From Acidobacteria bacterium RIFCSPLOWO2_12_FULL_54_10 (GTDB taxonomy: Bacteria; Acidobacteriota; Terriglobia; 2-12-FULL-54-10): DNA of 35,314 nt. Where the stretch lies: positions 1 to 35,314 of the forward strand of contig MEKX01000115.1 in NCBI GenBank assembly GCA_001767075.1. The letters are read 5' to 3'. The notes under the pieces were generated by a model that made no database searches, was not told the DNA's origin, and saw only the letters and a list, made by a program, of their open reading frames with translations. Of the stretch, positions 18,016 to 27,860 are shown in pieces. The number at the start of each line of letters is the position of its first letter. The first letter of the stretch is position 1. The translations under genes and the position numbers were made by a program.

Positions 18016-18292
18016 CGGCTGTTTTTACCCTCTTACAATTATCGCTCGGAAAAGTCTTGGGGGGAACCGGAAGGCTAGTTTCGCAAAATCCACCCCCCCC
18101 CCGGCAAACACCATCTTGACAAATCGCTTGCGGCCTCTTAATAATTTACCCAGGTTACAGCGGTCAAAACAGCCGTTCAGAAACTATGCTGGCTATAGCG
18201 GGGAGTGCCCGAAACCTTCCTTCTGAGACGAGCGCCCTTCCATTCACGTGGCAGTGGAGACAGAGAATCCCATCTAACTGAGAGATGCATCC

Positions 18293-18439
18293 ATGAACCA
18301 AATTTGTGCCCATGCTCGCGTCCGGGTGATTGCTCACGACGAAAATGGCGAATTTGTGGAGTGCCTGGACTGCAAGGAAATCTTTGAATCGAGCGAGCTA
18401 GAGGAATCTGAACCCAAAGAAGATCTCTCGGACGCCTGA
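18293..18439 (+). CDS. Small 48-aa Cys-containing protein
   Basis: Own translation: MNQICAHARVRVIAHDENGEFVECLDCKEIFESSELEESEPKEDLSDA, with a C-x3-H / CxxC-like pattern. Confidence 0.4.
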   Translation: MNQICAHARVRVIAHDENGEFVECLDCKEIFESSELEESEPKEDLSDA

Positions 18440-18620
18440 GCAAACCCGGCCCCCCGGAAGCTGGATGCGTGGCCTGGCGGGATTGCCGCGAGAGCGCAGG
18501 CCTGTTCTTCCTCCGCAAATATTTTCCCCAACCACACCGCGCTGCGAGAAAATGTGAAAAGGACGTGGGGTGGTTTTGGCTGGGCCGGTTTCGGCGGCGA
18601 TTCTCACCCGGCGCGATTTT

Positions 18621-19616
18621 ATGGATAGAAACCGAATGCAAAAAGCAAAACAACGGCTGGCCATGGGGGGGGGCCTTGCGCTTGTGGGAGTCATCCTTGT
18701 CCTGACACCCTGGGCCGTGCGGGGACAATCCGCAGGCCAATCCCTTCCAGCAGAGGAGCGTTCCGCAGAGGGCAAAGAAGCTCGTTTTACGGCGGAAGTG
18801 GATTTGGTGGCCCTGTCTGCTGCCGTCCTGGACCAGAACCAGCAATTGGTGACGGGCCTGCCGCGAGAAGCCTTCCAAGTCTTGCAAGACGGGAAGGAAC
18901 AAACGATTACGCAGTTTTCCAACCGGGACATTCCCGTTTCGATGGGCATCCTGGTGGACAGCAGCGCCAGTATGGTGGACAAGCGGGCCGCCGTGAACGC
19001 CGCCGCATTGGCGCTGGTACGGGCCAGCAATCCGGAGGACGAGGTATTTATTCTGAACTTCAAGGACACTCCGGAGGTAACGCAGGATTACACCAACGAC
19101 ATCGCCTTGCTGTCCCAAGGGCTTTCCGACGTCCGGATGTGGGGAGGCACGGCTGTTCTGGACGCCGTGCGGGCAGGCGCAGAACATGCGCTGCAGGGGA
19201 CGAGGGACAAAAAGGTCCTACTCGTCATCACGGATGGGGAAGATGAGTCCAGCAAGCTCTCTCTGAAAGAATTATTAGGCGTTTTGCAAAAGGCAGAGGT
19301 GACCATCTACACGATCGGGATTTTAAGCCGGGAATCATCGCGCAGCCGCAGAAACGCGGAGAAAATGCTGAAAGCGATTGCGAATGTCTCCGGCGGCGCC
19401 GCGTATTTCCCGAACGGACTGGAGGAAGTGGAGGCCCTGGCCACCCGCATCGCCCACGACATTCGGAATCAATATGTGCTGGGTTATCCAGTCCCGGTGG
19501 GGACCAAACCCGGTTTCCACTCGATTCGGGTCCAGGTAAAGGCTCCCCGGCGCGGGAAATTTACCGTCCGCACCCGTCCTGGCTTTTTTTACGAACCACC
19601 CTCCAGCAAACGCTAA
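18621..19616 (+). CDS. Secreted von Willebrand factor type A domain protein (VWFA-related)
   Basis: SMGILVDSSASMVDKRAAVN (MIDAS DxSxS), LLVITDGEDESSKLSL; signal peptide ending near AVRGQ. Confidence 0.88.
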   Translation: MDRNRMQKAKQRLAMGGGLALVGVILVLTPWAVRGQSAGQSLPAEERSAEGKEARFTAEVDLVALSAAVLDQNQQLVTGLPREAFQVLQDGKEQTITQFSNRDIPVSMGILVDSSASMVDKRAAVNAAALALVRASNPEDEVFILNFKDTPEVTQDYTNDIALLSQGLSDVRMWGGTAVLDAVRAGAEHALQGTRDKKVLLVITDGEDESSKLSLKELLGVLQKAEVTIYTIGILSRESSRSRRNAEKMLKAIANVSGGAAYFPNGLEEVEALATRIAHDIRNQYVLGYPVPVGTKPGFHSIRVQVKAPRRGKFTVRTRPGFFYEPPSSKR

Positions 19617-19901
19617 ACTTTTCCGCCTCGCAGACGGGTCAGACCCGTTCTGCGAAAGGTGCGAGGACGAATACAGTGAATAGATTTTATTGTCTTGACC
19701 GAGGCGGAGGGCTATCACCAGCACAAACAATCGCTTTCCGCTGACCCGATTGGAGTAAGCTGCAAGAGAAGGTTGCTATGCCTTTTTTGCTCTACTTGTG
19801 GACCTGAGTTGAGTGCGAGTGTGTCCTTCTGTCCAAAATGTGGCAAGGCCGTTGGATCGGTCTTGGCTAAGGCTTGTTACCACTAATTACAATTTTGCGG
19901 T

Positions 19902-20240
19902 ATGCTTCGGTTCCTGGAAATCACCGAGGCCCAGTATTTTCGGATCGAGCACAGCCTTCCGCGCCAATGAAGCCATGTCAGCCTTTCCAACCGGTAAGTG
20001 TGCAACGGTTGTTGTCCGTAGCCGGGCAGGAGTGCCAGTGGCGCGGACTGCCGCAGCGATTTTGGCAACGGGCACACCATCTACGCTCGCAGGAATCGCT
20101 GGTCCAGGAACGGCGTGTTGGATCGCGTCTTGGAGCGGTTGCAGCGGGAGCAGATCGTGCGCCTCCAGGTCGAGGCCGTAAAACGGGACTCGACCATCGT
20201 CCAGGTGCATCCGGACGGCGCCGGCTTACGATCGGGATGT
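19902..20240 (+). pseudogene. IS5-family transposase remnant, frameshifted with internal stops
   Basis: MLRFLEITEAQYFRIEHSLPRQ*, then QECQWRGLPQRF, then GNGHTIYARRNRWSRNGVLDRVLERLQREQIVRLQVEAVKRDSTIVQVHPDGAG in different frames. Confidence 0.8.
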
Positions 20241-20283
20241 GTCGTGTTTCACCATTGTCCGGCAGCGTTGTTCACCAGCTTCA

Positions 20284-21082
20284 TTAGGCAACTTCACCCG
20301 GGTTGCCGCAACAGGTCCCGCTGCATGCGTCGGCTGCCGAGCGGTTTCGAATCATGAATGGGTTATAGCAAGGCGATCTCCACGGGTCGTAGTAGATAAC
20401 GAACTTGAAAACTTCCTCCGGATTTCCCTCTCGCTGAACGAAATCCGTTGATAGGAGGAAGCGCTTTAAGCACGCCTCATCAACCGCAAAGGCGGTATTC
20501 CCCTTGGTTTCTTCCATGTGAATTTCGGCAAACTTGGCCCCGGTGCCTGGCAAGAACTTCAGATCCGGGAACTGGCTTTCCAGCATTTGTCCCTTTTCTT
20601 CGATCGAAGGTCTTAGCCAGTCAATCCGCCTGGCGAGGGCGTTCCATAGCCGCCCCGTTCCGCGCGACCGGTAGGCGGTTACTACCGCGCCCGAAACCTG
20701 CATCACTCCTTCGGCTTCTGCGTAGAAGGGCTCCAGATCGTCGTATGAGAGGGGCCAGTCCGCCCCAACCCCATAAGTGGAAGCCGTCTCTTGAAGTCCT
20801 GAGGAAGCATCCGCAGCGTACTTCCGAACCAACAATTCTACCCGCCACCGAATCCGATCGAAAAGATCCACGGCTTTGCAGGGTTCTCGTTCAGAATATG
20901 CGAGGCAGATTCTCGATGAAGGAATTTCCGTTCCCTGACTCTTTCCCGGTGCGGTTCGTAGGCGCCGGCCTCGACAACTAAGACTCTTCGCGGCAGCTTC
21001 TTCGCTTGTAACAACCCATATATATAAAACTTGATGCAAAACCAGTGCCTACAACAATCAGATCATAGTGAGTATCGGCCAT
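20284..21082 (-). pseudogene. GMC-type oxidoreductase remnant with frameshifts and an amber stop
   Basis: Own translation from 21082: MADTHYDLIVVGTGFASSF (FAD-binding), frameshift, LLQAKKLPRRVLVVEAGAYEPHRERV...FSIGFGGG*NCW, then frameshift to STYGVGADWPLSYDDLEPFYAEAEGVMQVSG. Confidence 0.8.
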
Positions 21083-21292
21083 TTACTTCCCCGAGACAGA
21101 CGAACGGTTGAATCCGCTCGCTTTGGCAGTCCCCAGTGTAACGCACGAAAGTATAGCAAACCTGCTCATCCAATGCGTCGGGATTTCCATTTTGAGCTCC
21201 CGAACAGAGCTCTTGTACACCCAATCGGGCTGTCAAAAAGGACTTCCGGAAGAGCGACTCAACGGTCGCCCTCTCCACGCGCCCGATTCCCC

Positions 21293-21499
21293 TTGCAGTT
21301 TATGCCTCCGTGGCTGGCCACCCTGGCGCGGCTGAACCCCGTCACCCACGCCATCGAGCCGATGCGCACACTCATGATCCGAGGATGGCTGTGGGGCAGC
21401 ATCGGCGCCGATCTACTAGTGGTTGTCCTCTTTTCATTCCTGGTCGCCACCATCTCCACCACAATCTTTGTGCGGCGCGTTGAAATCTCCACGCTGTGA
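21293..21499 (+). pseudogene. C-terminal fragment of an ABC-2 type transporter permease
   Basis: LQFMPPWLATLARLNPVTHAIEPMRTLMIRGWLWGSIGADLLVVVLFSFLVATISTTIFVRRVE; no N-terminal domain present. Confidence 0.7.
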
Positions 21500-21674
21500 C
21501 CTCAGAAATCTACTGCCCCTCGCTATACCCTTCCCGTTCCAAGTCCGGAACATCACAAGAAGATGCGCCAACCTAGTTCCCAGGGAAAGCAAGCCAGCCC
21601 ACGCAGCAAGGACAACTTGTCACAGCCGCTGATTTTCCCTACACTTTACAGGAGATGCATTTCGCCATCCGCGT

Positions 21675-21750
<76 letters not shown>

Positions 21751-21909
21751 TTCTTTTCAGCAGGGGGGAAGCGGAATATCTCATTGGGAAAGACCAGCCC
21801 TAATTTATTGCACTAGAAGATAAATTAGTAGGGGTGCATAATACCGGAGGGTGTGCAGACTCTCGCGGGTGTTTTTTGCCGAGCTCCTGCATTACGGAGG
21901 TGGAACGGA

Positions 21910-22461
21910 ATGTATAGCAAAGTTCGTGGCTTCTCCCTCATCGAGCTCCTGATTGTGGTAGCAATCATGCTTATAATCGCCGCTATCGCTGTCCCGCGAT
22001 TTCTGCGGGTCAAGAACTCTGCCAATGAAACTTCTGCTGCCAACTCGCTCCGGCAAATGGCTTCCGCCAGCACTAACTACTACTCCCGCTTTAACCAGGG
22101 CTACGCAGGGTCGCTAGGGCAGTTGGGGCCTCCCGGTCCCTCCTGTGCCAGTTTGGGCTCTGACTGCGCCGACTTGATCGACAGTGTGCTCTCGGGGGTG
22201 CTACCCGCCATGGCGACACCCGTTAAAAGCGGGTACACGTTCACTTACTTTGCTCCCAATGCCACCCCCAGTCCGCCCTCGCCCAACAACTCCTACGCTA
22301 TTGTAGCCGCGCCGGTGATTCCAAACAGCACCGGGGTTAGCACCTTCTGCGTGGACAACCGTGGCGTAATATTGCGGGACAGATCTGGCATGGTCACCAC
22401 TGCTGCCCCCTCGGGCTGTGCTGCCAGTTGGCCAGTAGGTGGCAGTATCGGACCGCTTTAA
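21910..22461 (+). CDS. Type IV pilin-like / prepilin protein
   Basis: MYSKVRGFSLIELLIVVAIMLIIAAIAVPRF class III signal peptide and N-methylation motif. Confidence 0.9.
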   Translation: MYSKVRGFSLIELLIVVAIMLIIAAIAVPRFLRVKNSANETSAANSLRQMASASTNYYSRFNQGYAGSLGQLGPPGPSCASLGSDCADLIDSVLSGVLPAMATPVKSGYTFTYFAPNATPSPPSPNNSYAIVAAPVIPNSTGVSTFCVDNRGVILRDRSGMVTTAAPSGCAASWPVGGSIGPL

Positions 22462-22819
22462 GAAATTGGAGCATCCGTCGGGCGCTCCCACTTGCCTGAT
22501 TTCCCACTGAACTTGCCGGGAATCCTAAAAATATAGTAGGCGATGAACCTGCTGATTTCACTTATTTTCAATGGTTAGCATTTGCCGGGGCGACCATCGA
22601 TCAACAGGGTCACCTGGCAGAAGGAGTGCGGGGGTTAAGGCAGCAGACAAACCACGGCAGTCGGGGAAATGCCCCAGCAAGCCGTGATGCTAGTTAAAGA
22701 GGCCATCGTTTTAGATCCGAGGCGCAAGCAAGAGGGAAATCGGAAATTAGGCTGGTAGATTTCTTTCTATGAGAAGAGGAAACAGGGCGAGCCAGGAACT
22801 CATGGTGGAGCCGCCCCTT

Positions 22820-23038
22820 CTAATTAGCTAATTCCTGCGCCAAACGCTGTGCTTTCCCGAAAAGAGGAACGAACTGCAGGATCTCTTGCATCGTTCTCTT
22901 CTGGTTTCGCACCATGATCAGGCTGCAGAATAATATGAGGTACTCGAGATTCTCTTTGCTCGTCACTTGATTCTCCCTATGGGATTCAATGTTTTGTTCC
23001 ATCATCACGAATCCATTTTGCTGGGAGGACCGCCTCAT
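22820..23038 (-). CDS. Small hypothetical protein (weak)
   Basis: MMEQNIESHRENQVTSKENLEYLILFCSLIMVRNQKRTMQEILQFVPLFGKAQRLAQELAN; plausible composition, no recognised family. Confidence 0.35.
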   Translation of the reverse strand: MRRSSQQNGFVMMEQNIESHRENQVTSKENLEYLILFCSLIMVRNQKRTMQEILQFVPLFGKAQRLAQELAN

Positions 23039-23495
23039 GTCTATCCACCAAAAGGCTCAATTGGGGGGGGATTAAAGGCATAGGCCCCTTTTAGGCCCAA
23101 AGTACTGGCGAACCTTGCGAGTAAGGTTGTATTGAAAATGGGGGCCCGGGAAAACGATTCCGGGATTCGGCGGAGTTCCTCACGCTGGGTCACGCCTGAA
23201 TTTACCGAGCGGGCCGCGCGATTCATGCGTTCCCTTGACTGGTTGTCGCGCTGTCCGCTGCTATCGTTCGGTGGCAAATGGCCGCTCTTCTACGCATCTT
23301 GTTTGGCTCGACATATTTTTCCCGTTCCTACCTTGCTTTTCGCTTGCGACAACAATTTTTGGTGCTGGTCCAACAATATCCAAAAACAGCAAGCGAGTAG
23401 GCTTTGCCGTTTCCCTTCTTCGTTGACAGCCCTTAAAACGTGTGCTAGATTGAGAAGTTTGAATTTCCCTCACATCGAGTGATTGGGCTGGGTTT

Positions 23496-23984
23496 ATGGG
23501 ACCGCTTCTCGCGTTGGGAAGGATTCTGCTGGCGGCAATTCCAACCTTTTTTCTGGTGTGGATTTTGTATTTCTATACGACCCGCGTCTTCCTTCGCCCT
23601 CTAGAAAAAACGCTGCACGAGCGCTATCAGATCACCGGGGGCAGGCGGGAAATCGCCGAAAGGAACCTGGCGATCACGGAGCAAAAAGCCGCGGAATATA
23701 AAGAAGCTTTAAGAGCAGCCCGGACGGAACTGTACCGCCAGCAAGAGCAAGAACGGCAGCAAGCCTTGGAACGCCGCGCAGAGATTGTCCGCCAGGCCCG
23801 CCAACAAGCCGAAGAAACGGTCGCTCGATCCAGGCGGGAACTCGGGGAAGAAGTGGAGGAAGCCAAGAAGCGGCTGGCGGCAGAGAGCGAGGCGCTCGCC
23901 CAGTCCATACTGCAAGCAATTCTGGAACCGGCTCCGGGGCTGGCTCCCCCCCCTCCAGCCCGTGGATCGGAGGGTCCACTCTAG
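23496..23984 (+). CDS. F-type ATP synthase b/b'-like subunit
   Basis: N-terminal TM followed by a long charged helix (RPLEKTLHERYQITGGRREIAERNLAITEQKAAEYKEAL...); first gene of the atp block. Confidence 0.8.
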   Translation: MGPLLALGRILLAAIPTFFLVWILYFYTTRVFLRPLEKTLHERYQITGGRREIAERNLAITEQKAAEYKEALRAARTELYRQQEQERQQALERRAEIVRQARQQAEETVARSRRELGEEVEEAKKRLAAESEALAQSILQAILEPAPGLAPPPPARGSEGPL

Positions 23985-23986
23985 CC

Positions 23987-24559
23987 ATGGCCAAGCGTTT
24001 CTCTCTCCGCTCAAACACCATCGCCTCCTTAGTAGCACTCGCCCTGGTGTGGAGTCTCGGTGCCCAACTCAAGTCCTACTGGGAATCCAGTGCTGCGCTC
24101 GCGCAGGAGCATCCGCCAACGGTCTCGGAGGTAGCCCCGCCAGCCCAGCCGGAAGCCACCCCCGCCGAGCAGAGCGCCACAGAGGAACACGGCCAACCGG
24201 AAGAGGAAGGGGCGCTGGGGATCGTTTTCCATTGGTTTAATTTTGCCCTGATCCTGGGGGGCATTGGATACCTGGGGAAAAAATACATGGCTCCGTTCTT
24301 CGACCAGCGCGGCAAGGCGATTCGAGAAGAGATGGAACATTCGGCTCAGGCTATGGCCGAAGCCACTCAACGGCTGTCCAGCATTGAAGACAAACTGCAA
24401 CGGTTGGATGAAGAAATTCAGGAACTCCGCCGCACCGCCTTGGAAGAAGCGGCGTCGGAGCAGGCCCGCATCGCAGAGGCGACCAAAGCGGAGGCCGACA
24501 AAATCGTAAGGGCAGCCGGGCAAGAGATTGATTCCGCCGCCAAGGCGGCGCGCCGGTAG
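23987..24559 (+). CDS. atpF: F-type ATP synthase subunit b, interrupted by TAG at 24557-24559
   Basis: NFALILGGIGYLGKKYMAPFFDQRGKAIREEMEHSAQAMAEATQRLSSIEDKLQRLDEEIQELRRTA...; same frame continues 24560-24763 with b-like C-terminal sequence. Confidence 0.85.
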   Translation: MAKRFSLRSNTIASLVALALVWSLGAQLKSYWESSAALAQEHPPTVSEVAPPAQPEATPAEQSATEEHGQPEEEGALGIVFHWFNFALILGGIGYLGKKYMAPFFDQRGKAIREEMEHSAQAMAEATQRLSSIEDKLQRLDEEIQELRRTALEEAASEQARIAEATKAEADKIVRAAGQEIDSAAKAARR

Positions 24560-24763
24560 TTGCGAATTTACATGGCGGACCTCGCCGTCGGATTAGCCGG
24601 GAGGCGAATCCAGGAGACCATCACGCCGGCGGCGGAAAAGCGAATCTTCCGCTCGTTCCTGGTAGGTCTTCACGACGACTCGAAGCGGCGCTCGGAGAAC
24701 TCCTCCGGCCCCTCCGCAGCTTCGCCCGGCAACCCTTCATCGCACTCGCCGGGAGGAGCCTAG
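24560..24763 (+). other. In-frame continuation of atpF after the TAG codon
   Basis: LRIYMADLAVGLAGRRIQETITPAAEKRIFRSFLVGL resembles the usual C-terminal segment of subunit b. Confidence 0.7.
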
Positions 24764-24766
24764 CTC

Positions 24767-25324
24767 ATGCCATCTGCCGTAGCGTTCCGCTATGCTCGGG
24801 CTTTGGTGGATGTCGTTACCGGGCCCAACGCAGCCCAGGCGGGGCAAGAACCGCGAGCGATCGCAGTTCAGTTGGCCAAATTCAGCGACCTGCACCAGGA
24901 AAACCGGGAACTGCGCGTTCTGTTTTCCACTCCGGCAGTTTCTACGTCCAAAAAGAAGGCGATCTTGTCAGAGTTAGCCGCTAATCTGGGTCTGGCTCCG
25001 CTGACGAAAAATTTCCTAAATGTGGTCATCCAACACGAGCGGATGAATTGGCTGCCCGATTTTACCGAGGCTTTCACGGTGTTGTTGGATGAGCATCTGG
25101 GAGTCGTTGTCGCGGAGGTGACAACGGCTCGTCCCCTCCCCGAAGAAGAAAGGCAAGGATTGGCGGCGGCGCTGGAAAGTAAAACGGGCAAGCAGGTGCG
25201 GATGAATCTTTCTCTCGATCCGACCCTGATGGGGGGAGTGGTGGCCCGGATCGGCAGCACCATCTATGATGGATCGGTTCGCGGACAGCTCGAGCGCCTC
25301 CGCACCGACCTGGTGAGCGGGTGA
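24767..25324 (+). CDS. atpH: F-type ATP synthase delta subunit
   Basis: [10 protein letters not shown]...[50 protein letters not shown]...[25 protein letters not shown]. Confidence 0.93.
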   Translation: MPSAVAFRYARALVDVVTGPNAAQAGQEPRAIAVQLAKFSDLHQENRELRVLFSTPAVSTSKKKAILSELAANLGLAPLTKNFLNVVIQHERMNWLPDFTEAFTVLLDEHLGVVVAEVTTARPLPEEERQGLAAALESKTGKQVRMNLSLDPTLMGGVVARIGSTIYDGSVRGQLERLRTDLVSG

Positions 25325-25346
25325 AATCACAGATTCCCTGCAAGGA

Positions 25347-26909
25347 GTGAACATGGCACAGATCAAAGCGGATGAAATCAGCAAAATCATCCGCCAGCAG
25401 ATTGAGAACTTCGAAACCGTCATGAACGTGGCCGAAGTCGGCTCGGTGATCTCCGTCGGAGACGGGATCGCGCGCGTTTACGGTTTGGAAAAGGTCATGG
25501 CGGGCGAGTTGCTGGAGCTTCCCCACGGAGTCACTGGAATCGCCATGAACCTGGAGGAGGACCAAGTGGGCACGGTGCTGCTTGGGGAGTACACCTCCAT
25601 CAAAGAGGGCGATCTGGTGAAGCGAACCGGCAAGATCATGTCGGTCCCGGTGGGAGACGCCTTGGTTGGGCGGGTGGTGGATTCGCTGGGCCGCCCGTTG
25701 GATGAAAAAGGCCCCATTTTGACCGACCGCTCCAACCCCGTGGAGCGCATCGCCCCGGGAGTCATAGACCGCAGGCCGGTCCGAGAACCGCTGCAAACCG
25801 GCTTGAAAGCGATTGACGCCATGATCCCGATCGGACGAGGGCAGCGCGAGCTGATCATCGGCGACCGGCAAACGGGTAAGACGGCTGTGGCGCTCGATGC
25901 CATCCTCAACCAAAAGGGGCAGGACGTCATTGCGATCTACGTGGCGATCGGCCAGAAACGCTCGACGGTTGCTCAGGTGGTGAAGACCTTAGAGGATTAC
26001 GGGGCCATGGAGTACACCATCGTCGTGGTGGCCTCGGCCAGCGATCCGGCCCCGATGCAATACCTGGCTCCCTATTCTGGCTGCGCAATCGGGGAGTACT
26101 TCCGCGATACCGGAAAGCACGCCTTGTGCATCTATGACGACCTGTCGAAACACGCGGCGGCTTATCGTGAAATTTCCCTCCTGCTGCGGCGGCCACCGGG
26201 CCGCGAGGCTTACCCGGGCGATGTTTTTTATCTGCACTCGCGGCTTCTGGAACGAGCCGCCAAACTGAGCGACGATAACGGCGCGGGGTCGCTGACCGCA
26301 CTGCCGATTATTGAAACGCAGGCGGGAGACGTTTCCGCTTACATTCCTACGAACGTCATCTCGATCACGGACGGACAAATTTATCTGGAAACCGACCTGT
26401 TCAACTCCGGCATCCGCCCGGCAATCAACGTGGGGCTCTCTGTTTCCCGCGTCGGCGGCAATGCCCAAATCAAGGCCATGAAACAGATCGCCGGCACGCT
26501 CCGTCTGGAATTGGCGCAGTACCGCGAACTGGCTGCTTTTGCCCAGTTTGGTTCTGACCTGGACAAGGCGACGCAGGCCCTGCTGTCGCGAGGGGAACGT
26601 CTGACAGAGCTACTGAAACAAGACCAATACAGCCCCCTGCCCGTTGCCAAACAGGTCCTGGCCGTTTATGCCGGCACTCGTGGTTACGTGGACGACCTGC
26701 CCGTGGAAGAAGTGCGGCGGTTTGAGAGCGAGCTTTACCAGTTTGTGGATACCCATCATCCATCGCTGCTGCAAAAATTGATGGAGAAAAAGCAATTGGA
26801 TGACGCCATGCGCCAGGAGTTCGATGGGGTCCTAAAGGAATTCAAAGAACGGTTCATGACCGAACGCATGCCGGTGAAACCCGTGCCCGCCGGGACGGCG
26901 GCTCGCTGA
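25347..26909 (+). CDS. atpA: F-type ATP synthase alpha subunit
   Basis: [21 protein letters not shown]-loop; [23 protein letters not shown]; full length. Confidence 0.98.
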   Translation: MNMAQIKADEISKIIRQQIENFETVMNVAEVGSVISVGDGIARVYGLEKVMAGELLELPHGVTGIAMNLEEDQVGTVLLGEYTSIKEGDLVKRTGKIMSVPVGDALVGRVVDSLGRPLDEKGPILTDRSNPVERIAPGVIDRRPVREPLQTGLKAIDAMIPIGRGQRELIIGDRQTGKTAVALDAILNQKGQDVIAIYVAIGQKRSTVAQVVKTLEDYGAMEYTIVVVASASDPAPMQYLAPYSGCAIGEYFRDTGKHALCIYDDLSKHAAAYREISLLLRRPPGREAYPGDVFYLHSRLLERAAKLSDDNGAGSLTALPIIETQAGDVSAYIPTNVISITDGQIYLETDLFNSGIRPAINVGLSVSRVGGNAQIKAMKQIAGTLRLELAQYRELAAFAQFGSDLDKATQALLSRGERLTELLKQDQYSPLPVAKQVLAVYAGTRGYVDDLPVEEVRRFESELYQFVDTHHPSLLQKLMEKKQLDDAMRQEFDGVLKEFKERFMTERMPVKPVPAGTAAR

Positions 26910-26946
26910 ACCGATTGTTGTCACCAATAAAACCGGAACAGAAGCC

Positions 26947-27813
26947 ATGCCAAGCTTGATTGATATGCGCCGGCGGATTCGCTCGGTGCGCAGCACACAA
27001 CAAATCACCAAGGCCATGAAAATGATCTCCGCGGCCCGCCTGCGCCGGGCGCAGGAACGCGCCTTTGAGGCTCGTCCGTACGCCAACTTGCTGCAGGAAG
27101 TGCTGGAAAGCTTGGTGGCGCGGGTGGAATCCCCCCGGCATCCTTTATTAGTGCGCCGTACGGAGGAAAGGATTCGGGTTTTGGTTCTTTCCGGCGACCG
27201 GGGGCTGTGCGGCGCTTTTAACACCAACGTCATCCGAGCCACGGAACGGTTCCTGGAAGAGCACCGCAGCCAGCAGATGGAACTGGCCCTCATTGGCCGC
27301 AAAGCGCGGGACTATTTCCGGCGGCGAACCACGAGCATCCATCAGGAGTTTGTGAACATTTTCTCACATTTGGATTTCCACCACGCCCGCGAAATCAGCG
27401 CCGACGTCATCTCTTCTTATGCAGAGAGCAATACCGACGCGGTCTATCTCATTTACAACGAGTTCAAAAGTATGCTTTCCCAGCGGGTTGTGGTGAAGCG
27501 CTTACTGCCGCTGGCAGGGTTTCAACCACCGCCGGAGCGCGCCGCCGCTTTCCTGAAAGTGGATTATATTTATGAGCAACCACCCCAGGAGATTTATGAC
27601 AGCCTGTTGCCCAAGTATGTGGAGATCCTGACCTTCCGGGCCCTGCTGGAGTCTGCCGCCGCCGAGCACGCCGCCCGCATGACAGCGATGGATTCTGCTA
27701 CCAACAACGCCGGCGAGATGATTGAATCCCTCACCCTAACCATGAACCGCGTTCGCCAGGCCACCATCACCAAGGAACTCATCGAAGTGGTCAGCGGCGC
27801 CGCGGTGCAGTGA
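26947..27813 (+). CDS. atpG: F-type ATP synthase gamma subunit
   Basis: MPSLIDMRRRIRSVRSTQQITKAMKMISAARLRRAQ; C-terminal MTAMDSATNNAGEMIESLTLTMNRVRQATITKELIEVVSGA. Confidence 0.98.
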   Translation: MPSLIDMRRRIRSVRSTQQITKAMKMISAARLRRAQERAFEARPYANLLQEVLESLVARVESPRHPLLVRRTEERIRVLVLSGDRGLCGAFNTNVIRATERFLEEHRSQQMELALIGRKARDYFRRRTTSIHQEFVNIFSHLDFHHAREISADVISSYAESNTDAVYLIYNEFKSMLSQRVVVKRLLPLAGFQPPPERAAAFLKVDYIYEQPPQEIYDSLLPKYVEILTFRALLESAAAEHAARMTAMDSATNNAGEMIESLTLTMNRVRQATITKELIEVVSGAAVQ

Positions 27814-27860
27814 ACTGTCGCACCTTGTTCCCATCCGGCGGTACTTCTATTTTTCTTTTC

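Noticed and set aside
16891-18078. 395-aa + strand ORF antisense to selB
   Set aside because: Lies entirely opposite a well-supported selB and neighbour; composition is typical of a GC-driven shadow ORF.
20885-20915. Amber TAG in the GMC oxidoreductase (GGG*NCW), considered together with the atpF TAG as evidence of amber recoding
   Set aside because: The GMC gene also has frameshifts and a lost C terminus, and TAG terminates several intact genes in this window, so a general recoding explanation is not supported.
23041-23277. 78-aa - strand ORF with a G8/C8 homopolymer near its end (23063-23070)
   Set aside because: No recognised family or convincing ribosome-binding context; too weak to call as a gene or phase switch.
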